From Desulfovibrio sp. Fe33 (lineage in GTDB: Bacteria; Desulfobacterota; Desulfovibrionia; Desulfovibrionales; Desulfovibrionaceae): a stretch of 64,000 bases of DNA. The DNA is taken from contig NZ_JAQKGU010000002.1 in the NCBI RefSeq assembly GCF_028532725.1, positions 62,001-126,000 on the forward strand. Reading direction: 5' to 3'. The notes beneath the pieces were generated by a model. It was given only the letters and a program-made list of their open reading frames with translations. It did no database searches and was not told the origin of the DNA. Of this stretch, positions 43,386 to 53,114 are shown in pieces. A program made the position numbers and the translations under genes. The first letter of the stretch is position 1; the number at the start of each line of letters is the position of its first letter.

Positions 43386-45025
43386 TATTCTTCGGGCGGC
43401 GTCTCCATCCCGCACCCGGAACACTGCCCGCATCCCTTGCGGGAACAGCCGGGGCTGACTTTGGCGGCCTTGGCGCGTTCCCATTCCTTCCACATGTGTT
43501 CGCGCTTCACGCCGATATCAACGACTTCCCAGGGGAAGGGCTCGTCCCGATCCCGCTCGCGGTCAAGTATATTCGCGGCGTCGCCGTCCCACAACTTGAG
43601 CGCCTTTTTCCAGCCGCCGTGGTCCGCGGCGAGCAGGATGAATTCGGCCAGCTCCTCGCCGCCGCGCGCCAGCAGCCCCTGGAGGCGCGCCTGGAACGGG
43701 TCGTCGTGCTGGAGGGTCACTCCCTTGTAGGGCTTGACCATCTTGACCAGCCCCTTCATGCGTTCATTCAGGGCGTCTTCGCTCGCCATGGGCGCCCATT
43801 GGAACGGCGTGAACGGCTTGGGTACCAGGGAGCTGACCCCGATGGTGATGCGCATGAATTGTTTTTTTCTTCCGCCCGGCTCTTCACTCCTGATACGCAC
43901 TATCTCTTGGAGGAATTCGGCCAGTTCGGCATAGTCCTCCTCGGTCTCGCCGGGCCAGCCCGCGATCATGTAGATTTTGAGGTGGTTCACGCCGTAGCGG
44001 GCGCAAAGCCGGACCGCGTTGAGAAAATCCTGTGGGTCGAGTTTTTTGCTCATCATCCGCCGCAGCCGTTCGCTGGCCCCCTCGAGCGCCAGGGTCACGG
44101 TGCGGATGCCGCGTTCCCGCAAATAGACGAGCAGCTCCTCGGTTATGCCGTCCGCGCGCATGGACGACAGGGAGAATTTCTTTTTGCGCTCATGGAGCCA
44201 TTTGAGGAACGGGAGAAGATCGGGCCAGTCGGTCAGGGCGGTGCCCACCAGTCCGACCTTGGGCGGGTCGGACAGCTCCACGATGCGCTTCAGCTCGTCG
44301 AGTTCGGCGTGGCGGGGCGGACGGTAAATGTAGCCCGCCGCGCAGAAACGGCACCCGTATGGGCATCCCCGGTTGACTTCGAGCAGGAGGGTGTCCCGGA
44401 AGGCCGCCTTGTTGGAGATGAAGCAGGAGAACGCCGGGTCGGTCAAATGACCGGGACCGCCGGAGACGATGCGCCGTACCGGGGTTTTGGAACGGCCGGG
44501 CACGTACACGCCCTCCATGTCCTTGACCGCTTCGAGGATGGCCTCCTTGTCCGCGCCGTCAAAGACCAGCCGCCTGAGGGTGTCGAAAAACGTAAGAAAC
44601 CGGTCTTCGGCCTCGCCCGCCCAGAAACAGTCCACGAACGGGGCGATGGGAGCCGGGTTGAGGAAGGCCACCGGACCTCCCGCAATGACCAGGGGAAGAG
44701 ATGGGCGTTCCGCCGCCAGCGGCGGAACGCCCGCTGCCCGGAGCGTTCGAGGCAGGCTGAGGAAATCCTCCTCGAACGTGATGCTCCAGGCTATTACAGG
44801 GAATGAGGATAGTGGGCTCTTTGATTCGCGCGTTTTGGGTTCCGCGCCGTCGGTCCCTCCAAGCTTGTCGGGGAAGACCCGTTCAACGGCCAGACCTGAG
44901 GCTTCGGACAGCGTCCGGTAAACGGCTTGCCAGCCGAGCGCCGACAGGGCGGCCTTGTCGCCTCCGGGGACGGCCAGCGCCACGGGCAGCCGTCCACCGA
45001 GGTCGGGAGCCTTGGGCTCCGACAC
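43385..45025 (-). CDS. B12-binding-like radical SAM protein
   Basis: A protein of at least 546 residues. The N-terminal 200 residues resemble the cobalamin-binding-like domain of the TIGR03960/YgiQ-related group (LPVALAVPGGDKAALSALGW, VIAWSITFEEDF). The radical SAM core has the 4Fe-4S motif CPYGCRFC (Cys221, 225, 228) and LALEGASERLR and IYMIAGWPGETEEDY. The last 20 residues are Cys-rich (CSRKGCGQCSGCG), possibly a second cluster site. The listed start is GTG 45025 but it has no ribosome binding site, and coding-like sequence (TRTLYLG) continues upstream to about 45070, where AAGGGGGTG is found; the true start may be there at a non-standard codon. It follows ftsZ in the same direction. The reaction is unknown. 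Confidence 0.82.
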   Translation of the reverse strand: MSEPKAPDLGGRLPVALAVPGGDKAALSALGWQAVYRTLSEASGLAVERVFPDKLGGTDGAEPKTRESKSPLSSFPVIAWSITFEEDFLSLPRTLRAAGVPPLAAERPSLPLVIAGGPVAFLNPAPIAPFVDCFWAGEAEDRFLTFFDTLRRLVFDGADKEAILEAVKDMEGVYVPGRSKTPVRRIVSGGPGHLTDPAFSCFISNKAAFRDTLLLEVNRGCPYGCRFCAAGYIYRPPRHAELDELKRIVELSDPPKVGLVGTALTDWPDLLPFLKWLHERKKKFSLSSMRADGITEELLVYLRERGIRTVTLALEGASERLRRMMSKKLDPQDFLNAVRLCARYGVNHLKIYMIAGWPGETEEDYAELAEFLQEIVRIRSEEPGGRKKQFMRITIGVSSLVPKPFTPFQWAPMASEDALNERMKGLVKMVKPYKGVTLQHDDPFQARLQGLLARGGEELAEFILLAADHGGWKKALKLWDGDAANILDRERDRDEPFPWEVVDIGVKREHMWKEWERAKAAKVSPGCSRKGCGQCSGCGMETPPEE

Positions 45026-45085
45026 GCCGAGATACAGGGTGCGGGTACCGATGGTGCACCCCCTTAAACACGCATCATAACGCGT

Positions 45086-46339
45086 CTAGTCCACGTTCTT
45101 GCGAATGAACGCGGGGACGTCGAGGTTGTCTTCCTCGAAGATGAACTCCTCTTCGCCGGGACCGGCCACGGCGCGCTGAGTCACCTGCCGGTTGGGCAGC
45201 TCCGTGGTGTTCAGTTCGCCACCGGCCTTGCGCAGGTACGCGGGAATGTTGCGGTCCGTGTTCAGGACACGCTGGTGCCCGGCGCGGCGCGGCTGTTCCG
45301 CGCTCTTGGTCACGCCCCGGGGTCCGAGGAGCAGAAGTTTCTGCTGTTCCGCCTTGGACAGGACCGGTTCCGGCTCCTCCATGGCGGGCTCGATGCCCGT
45401 GGCGATGACGGTGATGCGCATTTCGTCGCCCGCGTCGGGATCGAAGACCGTGCCGAAGAAGATTTCGGCGTCGTCGTGGGCTTCCTTGTAGATGATGTCG
45501 GCGGCTTCGGAGACTTCGTCGATGAGCATGTCCGGGCCACAGGTGATGTTGATGAGCACGCCCTTGGCACCTTCGATGGAGACGTCCTCCAGCAGGGGGC
45601 TGGTGATGGCCTTCATGGCGGCTTCCTTGGCGCGGGATTCGCCCGAAGCGATGCCGGTGCCCATGAGCGCCATGCCGGAGTTGGACATGGCGGCCTTGAC
45701 GTCGGCGAAGTCCAGGTTGATGAGACCGTGCACGGTAATCAGGTCGGCGATGCCCTTGACCGCGTAGTACAGGACTTCATCGGCCTTCTTGAGCATGTCG
45801 GAGAAGGAGGCCTTCTTGGCGGCGAGCTGAAGGAGCCGGTCGTTGGGGATGGTGATGATGGAATCCACCACATCCGCCAGGGCGCGGGTGCCTTCCTCGG
45901 CCTGCTGGAGCCTGCGTTTGCCCTCGAAGTAGAAGGGCTTGGTGACGACGCCTACGGTCAGCGCGCCCAGCTCCTTGGCCACCTGGGCCACCACCGGGGC
46001 GGAGCCGGTGCCCGTGCCGCCGCCCATGCCGGCGGTGATGAAGACCATGTCGGAGCCGTCGAGCGCCTCGCGGATCTGGTCCATGGACTCTTCGGCCGCG
46101 GACCTGCCGATCTCGGGGTTGGCTCCTGCGCCGAGTCCCTTGGTCAGCTTTTCGCCGATCTGGATCTTGTGTTCGGCCAGGGACTTGTGGATGTCCTGCG
46201 CGTCGGTGTTGGCAACGATGAACTTCACGCCCTTGAGCGCGGACTGGATCATGTTGTTGACCGCGTTTCCGCCGCCGCCGCCGCAACCAACGACTTTGAT
46301 CTTGGCGTTGGTTTCATGTTCGATTTCGAAATATTCCAT
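45086..46339 (-). CDS. ftsZ: Cell division protein FtsZ
   Basis: A 417-residue tubulin-like GTPase that forms the division ring. N-terminal [18 protein letters not shown], tubulin signature [11 protein letters not shown] near residue 100, and T7-loop NLDFADVKA are all present. A variable linker of about 60 residues leads to the conserved C-terminal peptide [12 protein letters not shown], which binds FtsA. ATG 46339 follows GAGGAGG at 8 bases; the frame is open to 46390. It is the last gene of the dcw cluster, 63 bases after ftsA. Confidence 0.98.
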   Translation of the reverse strand: MEYFEIEHETNAKIKVVGCGGGGGNAVNNMIQSALKGVKFIVANTDAQDIHKSLAEHKIQIGEKLTKGLGAGANPEIGRSAAEESMDQIREALDGSDMVFITAGMGGGTGTGSAPVVAQVAKELGALTVGVVTKPFYFEGKRRLQQAEEGTRALADVVDSIITIPNDRLLQLAAKKASFSDMLKKADEVLYYAVKGIADLITVHGLINLDFADVKAAMSNSGMALMGTGIASGESRAKEAAMKAITSPLLEDVSIEGAKGVLINITCGPDMLIDEVSEAADIIYKEAHDDAEIFFGTVFDPDAGDEMRITVIATGIEPAMEEPEPVLSKAEQQKLLLLGPRGVTKSAEQPRRAGHQRVLNTDRNIPAYLRKAGGELNTTELPNRQVTQRAVAGPGEEEFIFEEDNLDVPAFIRKNVD

Positions 46340-46402
46340 TCCAATGTCCTCCTCAGTTTTTCCCTGTTGAGAGTTTCCCTGTATCCTCAAAGTCGTTCCG
46401 GT

Positions 46403-47641
46403 CTATGCGATGTCCGAGAACCACTTCTTCATCCTTCCGACGATGCGGTCGAAGCCGGAATCGTCGCGTATTTTGAAGGGCCGGACCCTGTTGTGGAGGC
46501 CTTCCTCCTCGGCCCCGTGGAGCAGCAGTCCGACGGCCGTGGCGTACTTGGGGCTCCTGACTTCCTCGGCCAGGCCGCCGATTCGCTCGGCGGGCACGCC
46601 CATGCGCACCGGCAGGTCGAAGATCTGTTCGGCCAGTTCCTGCATACCGTCGATGAGCACCGTGCCGCCGGTCAGGACAACGCCCGCGGCGATCATGTTC
46701 TTGAACCCGGATTTGATCAACTCCTGGTCCACCAGGGCGAGTATTTCCTCGCAGCGCGGCTCGCAGATTTCGGCCAGCACGCGTTTGCTCATGCGGCGCG
46801 ACTCGCGTCCGCCCACGCTGGGGACCTCGATGATCTCCTCGCTGGTGACCAGGTCGGCCATGGCGCAGCCGTATTCCATCTTGATCTTTTCAGCCGACAT
46901 CATGGGCGTGCGCAGCCCGTAGGCGATGTCGTTGGTCAGGTTGTGGCCGCCCAGCGCGAGCACGCTCGTGTGTTTGATGGAGTCCTTGGAGAAGACCGCG
47001 ATGTCCGTGGTCCCGCCGCCGATGTCCACCAGCGCGACGCCGATTTCGCGTTCTTCGGCGGAGAGCACTGCCTTGCTGGAGGCCAGCGACTCCAGAACGA
47101 TGTTCGACACGTCGAGCCCGGACCTGTTGCAGGAGCGGATGATGTTCTGGGCCGACGTCACCGCGCCGGTGACGATGTGGACCTTGACCTCGAGGCGTAC
47201 GCCCGCCATGCCGAGCGGGTCGGCGATGCCGCGCTGGTCGTCCACGATGAATTCCTGGGGCAGGGTATGCAGCACTTCGCGGTCCATGGGGATGGCGATG
47301 GCCTTGGCGGCTTCGATGACCCGGTCTACGTCGCGCTGGGTGACTTCGCCGCCCTTGACCGCGATGACGCCGTGGGAGTTGAAGCCCTGAATGTGGCTGC
47401 CCGCAATCCCCGCGTACACGGTGCGGATGTCGCAGCCCGCCATGAGTTCGGCGTCCTCCAGGGACTTCTTGATGCACTGGACCGTCTTTTCGATGTTGAC
47501 CACCACGCCGCGGCGCAACCCGGTCGAAGGGGCCGTGCCGATGCCGATGATGTCGACGCCGTTGTCCGTGGCTTCGCCGACTACGGTGCATATCTTGGTG
47601 GTGCCTACGTCCAGGCCCACTATGAGATCGTTTCTAGCCAT
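46403..47641 (-). CDS. ftsA: Cell division protein FtsA
   Basis: A 412-residue actin-like ATPase that tethers FtsZ to the membrane. IVGLDVGTTKICTVV, VDIGGGTTDIAVF and GVVLTGGTVLIDGM are the actin-fold phosphate motifs; the 1C domain lies between. The C-terminal RIVGRMKKWFSDIA is the amphipathic membrane-targeting helix. GAGGAG precedes the ATG at 47641. It lies between ftsQ (41 bases) and ftsZ. Confidence 0.97.
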   Translation of the reverse strand: MARNDLIVGLDVGTTKICTVVGEATDNGVDIIGIGTAPSTGLRRGVVVNIEKTVQCIKKSLEDAELMAGCDIRTVYAGIAGSHIQGFNSHGVIAVKGGEVTQRDVDRVIEAAKAIAIPMDREVLHTLPQEFIVDDQRGIADPLGMAGVRLEVKVHIVTGAVTSAQNIIRSCNRSGLDVSNIVLESLASSKAVLSAEEREIGVALVDIGGGTTDIAVFSKDSIKHTSVLALGGHNLTNDIAYGLRTPMMSAEKIKMEYGCAMADLVTSEEIIEVPSVGGRESRRMSKRVLAEICEPRCEEILALVDQELIKSGFKNMIAAGVVLTGGTVLIDGMQELAEQIFDLPVRMGVPAERIGGLAEEVRSPKYATAVGLLLHGAEEEGLHNRVRPFKIRDDSGFDRIVGRMKKWFSDIA

Positions 47642-47682
47642 ACTGACTCCTCTGTTGTTCCCTGTGAGATATCTATGCGCGT

Positions 47683-48576
47683 TCAGCCCGCTGCCTGGGC
47701 GGACCGCTTCTTTATCCAGATCTTGTCGCCGCTGGCCGCGATAATGGCCGCGTCGTCGAATTCATTTCGCCGCAGGAGGTCTCTCCAGACCACTTTGAGC
47801 CGTTCGAGTTGGACCTCCCACCGGTCCATGGAAAGTTTCACCGTCAATCCCTGGCCGCCTCCCGCGCCGTCGAGGTAGATTTCCAGTTCGTGGGCGCTGG
47901 TCAGTTTGATCCATGCGGCCTGGGCCTGCGTGAACGGGGTCTCGCGGTCGGCCATTTTCTTGAGGACGCCGGACAGGACCTCGGGGGCGTCGGACAGGTC
48001 TTCCGCAATGCTCAGGACCGGCAGGGAAGCCTGTTCGCCGGGATGCATGGGCGCAATGACGCGGCCGCGCGCGTCGGCGAAATACAAACCGTCGCCCTGG
48101 CGCGTCCAGAAGGCCGGGACCTTTTCGCGCACGGTGATGAGGAGCCGGTTGGGCAGCTCCCTGCGGACCGTCACGGAATCGATCCACGGATTTGCGTCCA
48201 GCCGGTTTTTGACCTCGCCCACGTTCATGGCCAGGCAATTGAGGCCAAGCCCCACCTTGGAGATTTCGAGGATGTTCTCGTAGCTCAGCCGGTCGTTGCC
48301 CGCAACGCGGATCACCTTGAGGTCGAAATAGGGGTGCGTGGTGATGTAGCGGTAGCCGAAGAGCAGCCCCACGCCGAGCACGGCGACGAGGGACAGGGCC
48401 AGGCTGGCCATGACCAGGCGGACGATGAACTTGCCCGCTCCCGCCAGCCTGCGCGGAGAACCGCTCCCCGCCAGCAGGGTGTTGGCGGATTTCGGGCGCT
48501 TGCGGGTCTTGTTGCGCCCGGCGCCTTTTCCGCTGAGATTCAGTCGGCTCTGTTTGCCCATGGTCAGGGTGCTCAC
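47683..48576 (-). CDS. ftsQ: Cell division protein FtsQ
   Basis: A 297-residue divisome protein. A basic cytoplasmic N-terminus (1-55) with RNKTRKRPKS precedes one membrane helix (about 56-75), a POTRA domain (FDLKVIRVAGNDRLSYENIL) and the FtsQ beta domain ending near residue 280. The start is GTG 48576, whose GTGA overlaps the murB stop; an in-frame ATG lies five codons later. FtsQ links early and late divisome parts through FtsL and FtsB. Confidence 0.93.
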   Translation of the reverse strand: MSTLTMGKQSRLNLSGKGAGRNKTRKRPKSANTLLAGSGSPRRLAGAGKFIVRLVMASLALSLVAVLGVGLLFGYRYITTHPYFDLKVIRVAGNDRLSYENILEISKVGLGLNCLAMNVGEVKNRLDANPWIDSVTVRRELPNRLLITVREKVPAFWTRQGDGLYFADARGRVIAPMHPGEQASLPVLSIAEDLSDAPEVLSGVLKKMADRETPFTQAQAAWIKLTSAHELEIYLDGAGGGQGLTVKLSMDRWEVQLERLKVVWRDLLRRNEFDDAAIIAASGDKIWIKKRSAQAAG

Positions 48577-49454
48577 AGTACGATGACCTCCGGTTCGAGA
48601 GTTGTGCCGAATAGTTCTTCGACCCGCTTGCGGCCCATTTCCATGAGCTCAAGGGCGTCGGCGGCAGTGCCGCTTCCGAGATTGACGAGAAAATTCGCGT
48701 GTATTTCCGAGAAGGCCATGCCGCCGAGCCGCGCACCCTTCATGCCCGCCTTGTCCAGAAGTCTGCCCGCGCTCTGTTCCGGCGGATTCTTGAAGACGCA
48801 GCCCGCGCTTCGGGCCGTAACCGGCTGGGTGGCTTTCTTCTTCCGGTAGACGTCGCGCATGGCCGAGCGCACGGCCTTGGGCTCGGAATCTCCCAGGGCC
48901 AGCTCCACTTCCCAGACCAGGAATTTGCCCGGCAGGTCCGTGAGGGAAAAGCTGCGGTAGCCGAAAGCGCATTGACTGCGGTTCAGCCAGACCAGGCCGC
49001 CGGACGGGGTCCACACCCGCACCCGGGTTATCAGCTCGCCTATCTCCACGCCGTAGGAACCCGCGTTCATTGCCATGGCCCCGCCAACGGTGCCGGGAAT
49101 GCCGGTCATGCCCTCCATTCCGGAGAAGCCCGCCTTCTGCGCCCAGCCGAGCAGGCCGGGCAGGCGGAGGCCCGCGCCGCAGCGGACGATGATGGTCGAG
49201 CCGTCCCGCTCCACGCGCTCCGGTCCCGGGCAGTCCGCCACGCGGACCAGGGCCAGCTCCAGCGGGCCGTCTCCGGCCAGCAGGTTGCTGCCCGCGCCGA
49301 TGACGAACGGCGGCAGCGCCTCCCGGCTCAGGAATGCGGACAGCTCGTCCAGGTCCGGCTCCTCGCGCACGACGGCCTCCACGGCGGCGGGGCCGCCGAG
49401 CCGCAGGGTGGTGCGCTCCGAGAGCAGTGGGTTGGGGATCAGTTCCAGAGGCAT
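48573..49454 (-). CDS. murB: UDP-N-acetylenolpyruvoylglucosamine reductase
   Basis: A 293-residue FAD enzyme making UDP-N-acetylmuramic acid. FAD-binding sequences VIGAGSNLL and GIPGTVGGAMAMNAG are present, with the catalytic Ser region RSAGCVFKNP. It is of the short, type II form lacking the extra loop of E. coli MurB. It overlaps ftsQ by four bases and lies 10 bases after murC. Confidence 0.96.
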   Translation of the reverse strand: MPLELIPNPLLSERTTLRLGGPAAVEAVVREEPDLDELSAFLSREALPPFVIGAGSNLLAGDGPLELALVRVADCPGPERVERDGSTIIVRCGAGLRLPGLLGWAQKAGFSGMEGMTGIPGTVGGAMAMNAGSYGVEIGELITRVRVWTPSGGLVWLNRSQCAFGYRSFSLTDLPGKFLVWEVELALGDSEPKAVRSAMRDVYRKKKATQPVTARSAGCVFKNPPEQSAGRLLDKAGMKGARLGGMAFSEIHANFLVNLGSGTAADALELMEMGRKRVEELFGTTLEPEVIVL

Positions 49455-49464
49455 GGGGAAACTC

Positions 49465-50904
49465 CTATTCTCCGCCTTGTCCGGGGTCGTTTTCCTGTTC
49501 GAGCCAGTTCTCGCCGATGCGCCACACGGAACCCGCGCCCTGAGTCATGAACAGGTCGCCGGGCCGCAGGATGTCCTTGAGCCGTTTTTCCAGGGAATCG
49601 AAATCCGGGAAGAATTGCACCTTGGTCTCGGAGACCTGCTTGATGCCCTGCGCCAGCGACAGGCCGGACACGCCGGGAATGGGCGATTCCGAAGCCGGGT
49701 AAATTTCCGTCAGCAGCAGCACGTCCGCGTCGTCGAAGGCCTTGCAGAATTCGCCGAACAGGGCCTTGGTGCGCGAGAACCGGTGGGGCTGGAAGGCGAC
49801 CACCAGCCGACGGTCGGGATAGCATTCCTTGGCGGTGCGCAGGTTGGCCATGATCTCGGCCGGATGGTGGCCGTAGTCGTCCACCACGATGACGCCCTTG
49901 CTTTCGCCCTTGCGCTCGAAACGGCGTCCCACGCCGCCGAAGTTGCCCAGGCCGCTGATGATTTCTTCCTTGTCCAGGCCGACCTCCAGGGCCACGCCGA
50001 TGCAGGCCAGGGCGTTGAGCACGTTGTGGGTGCCGGGCTGGGCCACAGTGACCTCGCCCCACTCCTCGCCGTCGAGGTAGACCTTGAACAGGGAGCGGAG
50101 GTGGGAGCTGACGATCTCGCCCCTGAGCTTGTTGTTCTTGCCCAGGCCGTAGGTCAGGCAGGGACGCTTGATGAGCGGAAGGAGCCGCTGCACGCCGGGG
50201 TCGTCGCCGCAGACGACGTTCATGCCGTAGAAGGGCGTGGAGTTCATGAAACGCATGAACGACAGGTCGATGGCGTCCTGATTGTCGTAGAAATCCAGGT
50301 GGTCCTTGTCGATGTTCGTGACCACGGTGAGGATCGGGGCCAGACGCAGGAAGGAGCCGTCGGACTCGTCCGCCTCGGCGATGAGGTAGTCGCCCTCGCC
50401 GAGCCGCGCGTTGGAGCCGTAGGTATTCAGCTTGCCGCCGATGATGACCGTCGGGTCCAGCCCCGCCTCGGTGAAGACGGTCGCCAGCAGCGATGTGGTG
50501 GTCGTCTTGCCGTGGGTTCCGGCCACGGCGATGCCGGTGCGCAGCCGCATGAGTTCGGCCAGCATCTCGGCGCGCGGGATGATCGGAATGCCTCGTTCAC
50601 GGGCCGTCGCCAGCTCCGGGTTGCTGTCCGGGATGGCCGTGGACTTGATGAGCACGTCGGCTTCGCCCACGTTCTCCGCGCCGTGGCCGATGAAGACCGT
50701 GGCGCCCAGCTTTTCCAGCCGACGCACGGCCGCCGACGCGGACAGGTCCGAGCCGGTCACGGTGAAGCCCATGTTGATGAGCACTTCGGCGATGCCGTTC
50801 ATGCCCGAACCGCCGATGCCGACCATGTGGATGTTGCTCACCCTGGCCCGCATGGCCGGACACGCTTCGCCGCCTACGGTAAGATAAGGTCCCTGTGCTG
50901 CCAT
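49465..50904 (-). CDS. murC: UDP-N-acetylmuramate-L-alanine ligase
   Basis: A 479-residue Mur ligase that adds the first L-Ala of the stem peptide. Nucleotide-sugar domain starts [21 protein letters not shown]-binding P-loop is [16 protein letters not shown] (near 120), and [10 protein letters not shown] and [10 protein letters not shown] are conserved. The ATG at 50904 has AGGAGT upstream at 9-10 bases; an in-frame ATG 17 codons later would remove a poorly conserved lead. It follows murG after 6 bases. Confidence 0.96.
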   Translation of the reverse strand: MAAQGPYLTVGGEACPAMRARVSNIHMVGIGGSGMNGIAEVLINMGFTVTGSDLSASAAVRRLEKLGATVFIGHGAENVGEADVLIKSTAIPDSNPELATARERGIPIIPRAEMLAELMRLRTGIAVAGTHGKTTTTSLLATVFTEAGLDPTVIIGGKLNTYGSNARLGEGDYLIAEADESDGSFLRLAPILTVVTNIDKDHLDFYDNQDAIDLSFMRFMNSTPFYGMNVVCGDDPGVQRLLPLIKRPCLTYGLGKNNKLRGEIVSSHLRSLFKVYLDGEEWGEVTVAQPGTHNVLNALACIGVALEVGLDKEEIISGLGNFGGVGRRFERKGESKGVIVVDDYGHHPAEIMANLRTAKECYPDRRLVVAFQPHRFSRTKALFGEFCKAFDDADVLLLTEIYPASESPIPGVSGLSLAQGIKQVSETKVQFFPDFDSLEKRLKDILRPGDLFMTQGAGSVWRIGENWLEQENDPGQGGE

Positions 50905-50910
50905 AATGTA

Positions 50911-51996
50911 TTACTCCTGCCCGGCCATGGCGGTCAGCCCGGCCACGATGTCGCGCGCCGCGAATCGTCTGGCCATGCCTTTGGCCGCCGTTTCCATGGA
51001 TTCCAGCCGCTCGCGGTTGTCGAGCAGCTCGAACACCCGGTCGGCCAGCGTCGCGCCGCTCAACCCGGATTGGGGGAGCAGCTCGGCTGCGCCGATGTCG
51101 GTCATGGCCCTGGCGTTCATTGTCTGATGGTCGTGGGTGGCCTGGGGGAAGGGCACGAAGATGGCCGGAGCCCCCGCCGCCGCGATTTCAAAGACCGTGC
51201 TCGCCCCCGACCGGCATATCACCAGGTCGCAGGCGGAGTATTCGGTCCCCATGTCCTCGATAAATTCCCGGACCTGAGCCGGGTCCGCACCGGCGGCCTC
51301 ATAGGCCGACCGCACGCGTGAAAAGTCGATCCGGCCCGTCTGGTGGACCAGGGTGACGCCAGCTTCCATGAACCGGGGCAGGGCCTCGATGACGGCGTCG
51401 TTGAGAGGCCTTGCGCCCTGGCTGCCGCCGAAGACGAAGACCCGTTTGCCCGGGACGCGGCCCCGCCGCCGTTCGCCCGCCTTGAAAATTTCTGGGCGCA
51501 CCGGATTGCCGGTGAGGAAGGTCCGGTCCGCCGGGAACAGGCCCATGGCGTCCGGGAAGCTCAGGAAAATCCGGTTGACCATCTTCCCCAGAATCTTGTT
51601 GGTCACGCCGGGCACCGAGTTCTGCTCGTGCACGGCGGTGGGGATGCCCAGGATGCGGGCGGCCAGAACCGGGCAGAAGCCCGCGTAGCCGCCGAAGCCG
51701 ATGACCGCGTCGGGACGGAAGCGCCACACTTCGAAGAGGGCCTTGGGGATGCCCGTGCCGAGCCAGCCCAGGCCGGAGAGCGCGCCGGGGATGCCCTTGC
51801 CCATGATGCCGCCTGCGGGCAGCTCCAGAAATTCCAGGCCGTGCTTGCGGGCCAGCTCGCCCTCGGGGCCGGGACCGCCCATGAACAGGATGCGCACGCC
51901 CTTGTTGTATTCGGTCAGGGCCGTGGCCACGGAAAGTGCCGGGAAGATGTGGCCGCCGGTGCCGCCGGTGGTCAGGACAACGCGGTTCAGGGTCAT
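50911..51996 (-). CDS. murG: UDP-N-acetylglucosamine transferase MurG
   Basis: A 361-residue peripheral membrane GT-B enzyme that makes lipid II from lipid I. The N-terminal TTGGTGGHIFPALSVA, GGYAGFCPVLAAR, HEQNSVPGVTNK and the C-terminal FGGSQGARPLND and CRSGASTVFEI match the family. The ATG at 51996 overlaps the ftsW stop (ATGA). The longer open frame upstream is ftsW in another frame. Confidence 0.97.
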   Translation of the reverse strand: MTLNRVVLTTGGTGGHIFPALSVATALTEYNKGVRILFMGGPGPEGELARKHGLEFLELPAGGIMGKGIPGALSGLGWLGTGIPKALFEVWRFRPDAVIGFGGYAGFCPVLAARILGIPTAVHEQNSVPGVTNKILGKMVNRIFLSFPDAMGLFPADRTFLTGNPVRPEIFKAGERRRGRVPGKRVFVFGGSQGARPLNDAVIEALPRFMEAGVTLVHQTGRIDFSRVRSAYEAAGADPAQVREFIEDMGTEYSACDLVICRSGASTVFEIAAAGAPAIFVPFPQATHDHQTMNARAMTDIGAAELLPQSGLSGATLADRVFELLDNRERLESMETAAKGMARRFAARDIVAGLTAMAGQE

Positions 51997-53114
51997 GCCT
52001 TGACCCTCCTGGAGAGATTGAGCAGGAGACCTGCGCAGATGAAGGAAACCGTCAGGCTCGATCCGCCGTAGGAAATGAACGGCATGGCCACGCCCTTGGG
52101 CGGCACCGTGCCCAGCACGACGGCCAGGTTCAGGATCATGCCGAGCGCCAGGATGCAGGTCACGCCGAAGGCCGTGAAGCGGTCCTGGAGGTCTTCGAGC
52201 CGCATGGCGATGCGGAAGGCCCGGTAAAGGAAGAAGCCGACCAGCAGGAAGAACAGGGACATGCCCACGAAACCGAGCTCCTCGCCGACCACGGCCATGA
52301 TGAAGTCGTTGTGCGCCTCGGGCAGGAAGAAGAGCTTGCGCTGGCCCGCGCCGATGCCGGTGCCGAAAAGTTTGCCCGAGCCGAAGGCGTACAGGGATTG
52401 GACCAACTGATAGCCCTCGTTCTGGGCCGAGGCGAAGGGGTCGAGGAAGGCGGTCCATCGCTTGAAGCGGTAGGGCGAGGACGAGATGAGCAGCCAGCCC
52501 GCGCCGCCCGCGAAGATCAGCGAGATGAACAGGTAGCTGAACCGGGTGCCGCCCACCAGGCACATGAAGAAGAGCAGGCCGCACATGACCACCGCTCCGC
52601 CGAAATCGGGCTGGAGCAGGAGCAGGCCGCAGAGGAAGCCCGTCACCAGGAAGGGCGGCAGGAAGCCCACGGAGAAGGTCTGGACCAGGTCCTGCTTGCG
52701 GGCGAAGAAGTAGGCCAGATAGAGGACCAGGGCCACCTTGGCGTATTCCAAGGGCTGGATGTTGAAGGAGCCGATGCGCACCCAGCGGCTTGCGCCGTTG
52801 ACGCTGGCTCCGAGCGGACTGGCGCACAGGGCCAGCAGCACGATGGCCAGGCCCACCCACAGATAGGTGAGGGAGAAGATGGCTTTGCGGGGAATCTGGA
52901 TGCAGGCGATCATGGCCAGGATTCCCGCGCCTGTGAACATGAGCTGGCGCTTGAAGAAATAATAGGTGTCGCCATAGATGCGCTCGGCCATGATGCCCGA
53001 AGACGACAGGACCATGATGAGGCCGAACCCGGCCAGAAACAGGGTCGCCGTCAGGAGCCAGGGGTCCACGCGGCCCCCTGCGCCGTCTTTGCGGGCATTC
53101 AGGGTGCTAGTCAT
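51993..53114 (-). CDS. ftsW: Peptidoglycan glycosyltransferase FtsW
   Basis: A 373-residue polytopic SEDS protein that polymerises septal lipid II with its partner FtsI. About ten membrane helices are visible, with NGASRWVRIGSFNIQPLEYAK-type sequence shortened here to the conserved ASRWVRIG and QPLEYAK, the PSF loop with LPEAHNDFI, and PPKGVAMPFISYGGSS near the end. The ATG at 53114 overlaps murD by 8 bases and follows GGAGGG. Confidence 0.96.
   Translation of the reverse strand: MTSTLNARKDGAGGRVDPWLLTATLFLAGFGLIMVLSSSGIMAERIYGDTYYFFKRQLMFTGAGILAMIACIQIPRKAIFSLTYLWVGLAIVLLALCASPLGASVNGASRWVRIGSFNIQPLEYAKVALVLYLAYFFARKQDLVQTFSVGFLPPFLVTGFLCGLLLLQPDFGGAVVMCGLLFFMCLVGGTRFSYLFISLIFAGGAGWLLISSSPYRFKRWTAFLDPFASAQNEGYQLVQSLYAFGSGKLFGTGIGAGQRKLFFLPEAHNDFIMAVVGEELGFVGMSLFFLLVGFFLYRAFRIAMRLEDLQDRFTAFGVTCILALGMILNLAVVLGTVPPKGVAMPFISYGGSSLTVSFICAGLLLNLSRRVKA

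Noticed and set aside
45275-47878. Open frame of 867 codons on the plus strand across ftsZ and ftsA
   Set aside because: It is the antisense of two well-conserved genes in a GC-rich region, with low-complexity Gly/Asp/His-rich translation and no family similarity.
49075-51321. Open frame of 748 codons on the plus strand over murB, murC and murG
   Set aside because: Antisense artefact of high GC third positions; the minus-strand genes are certain.
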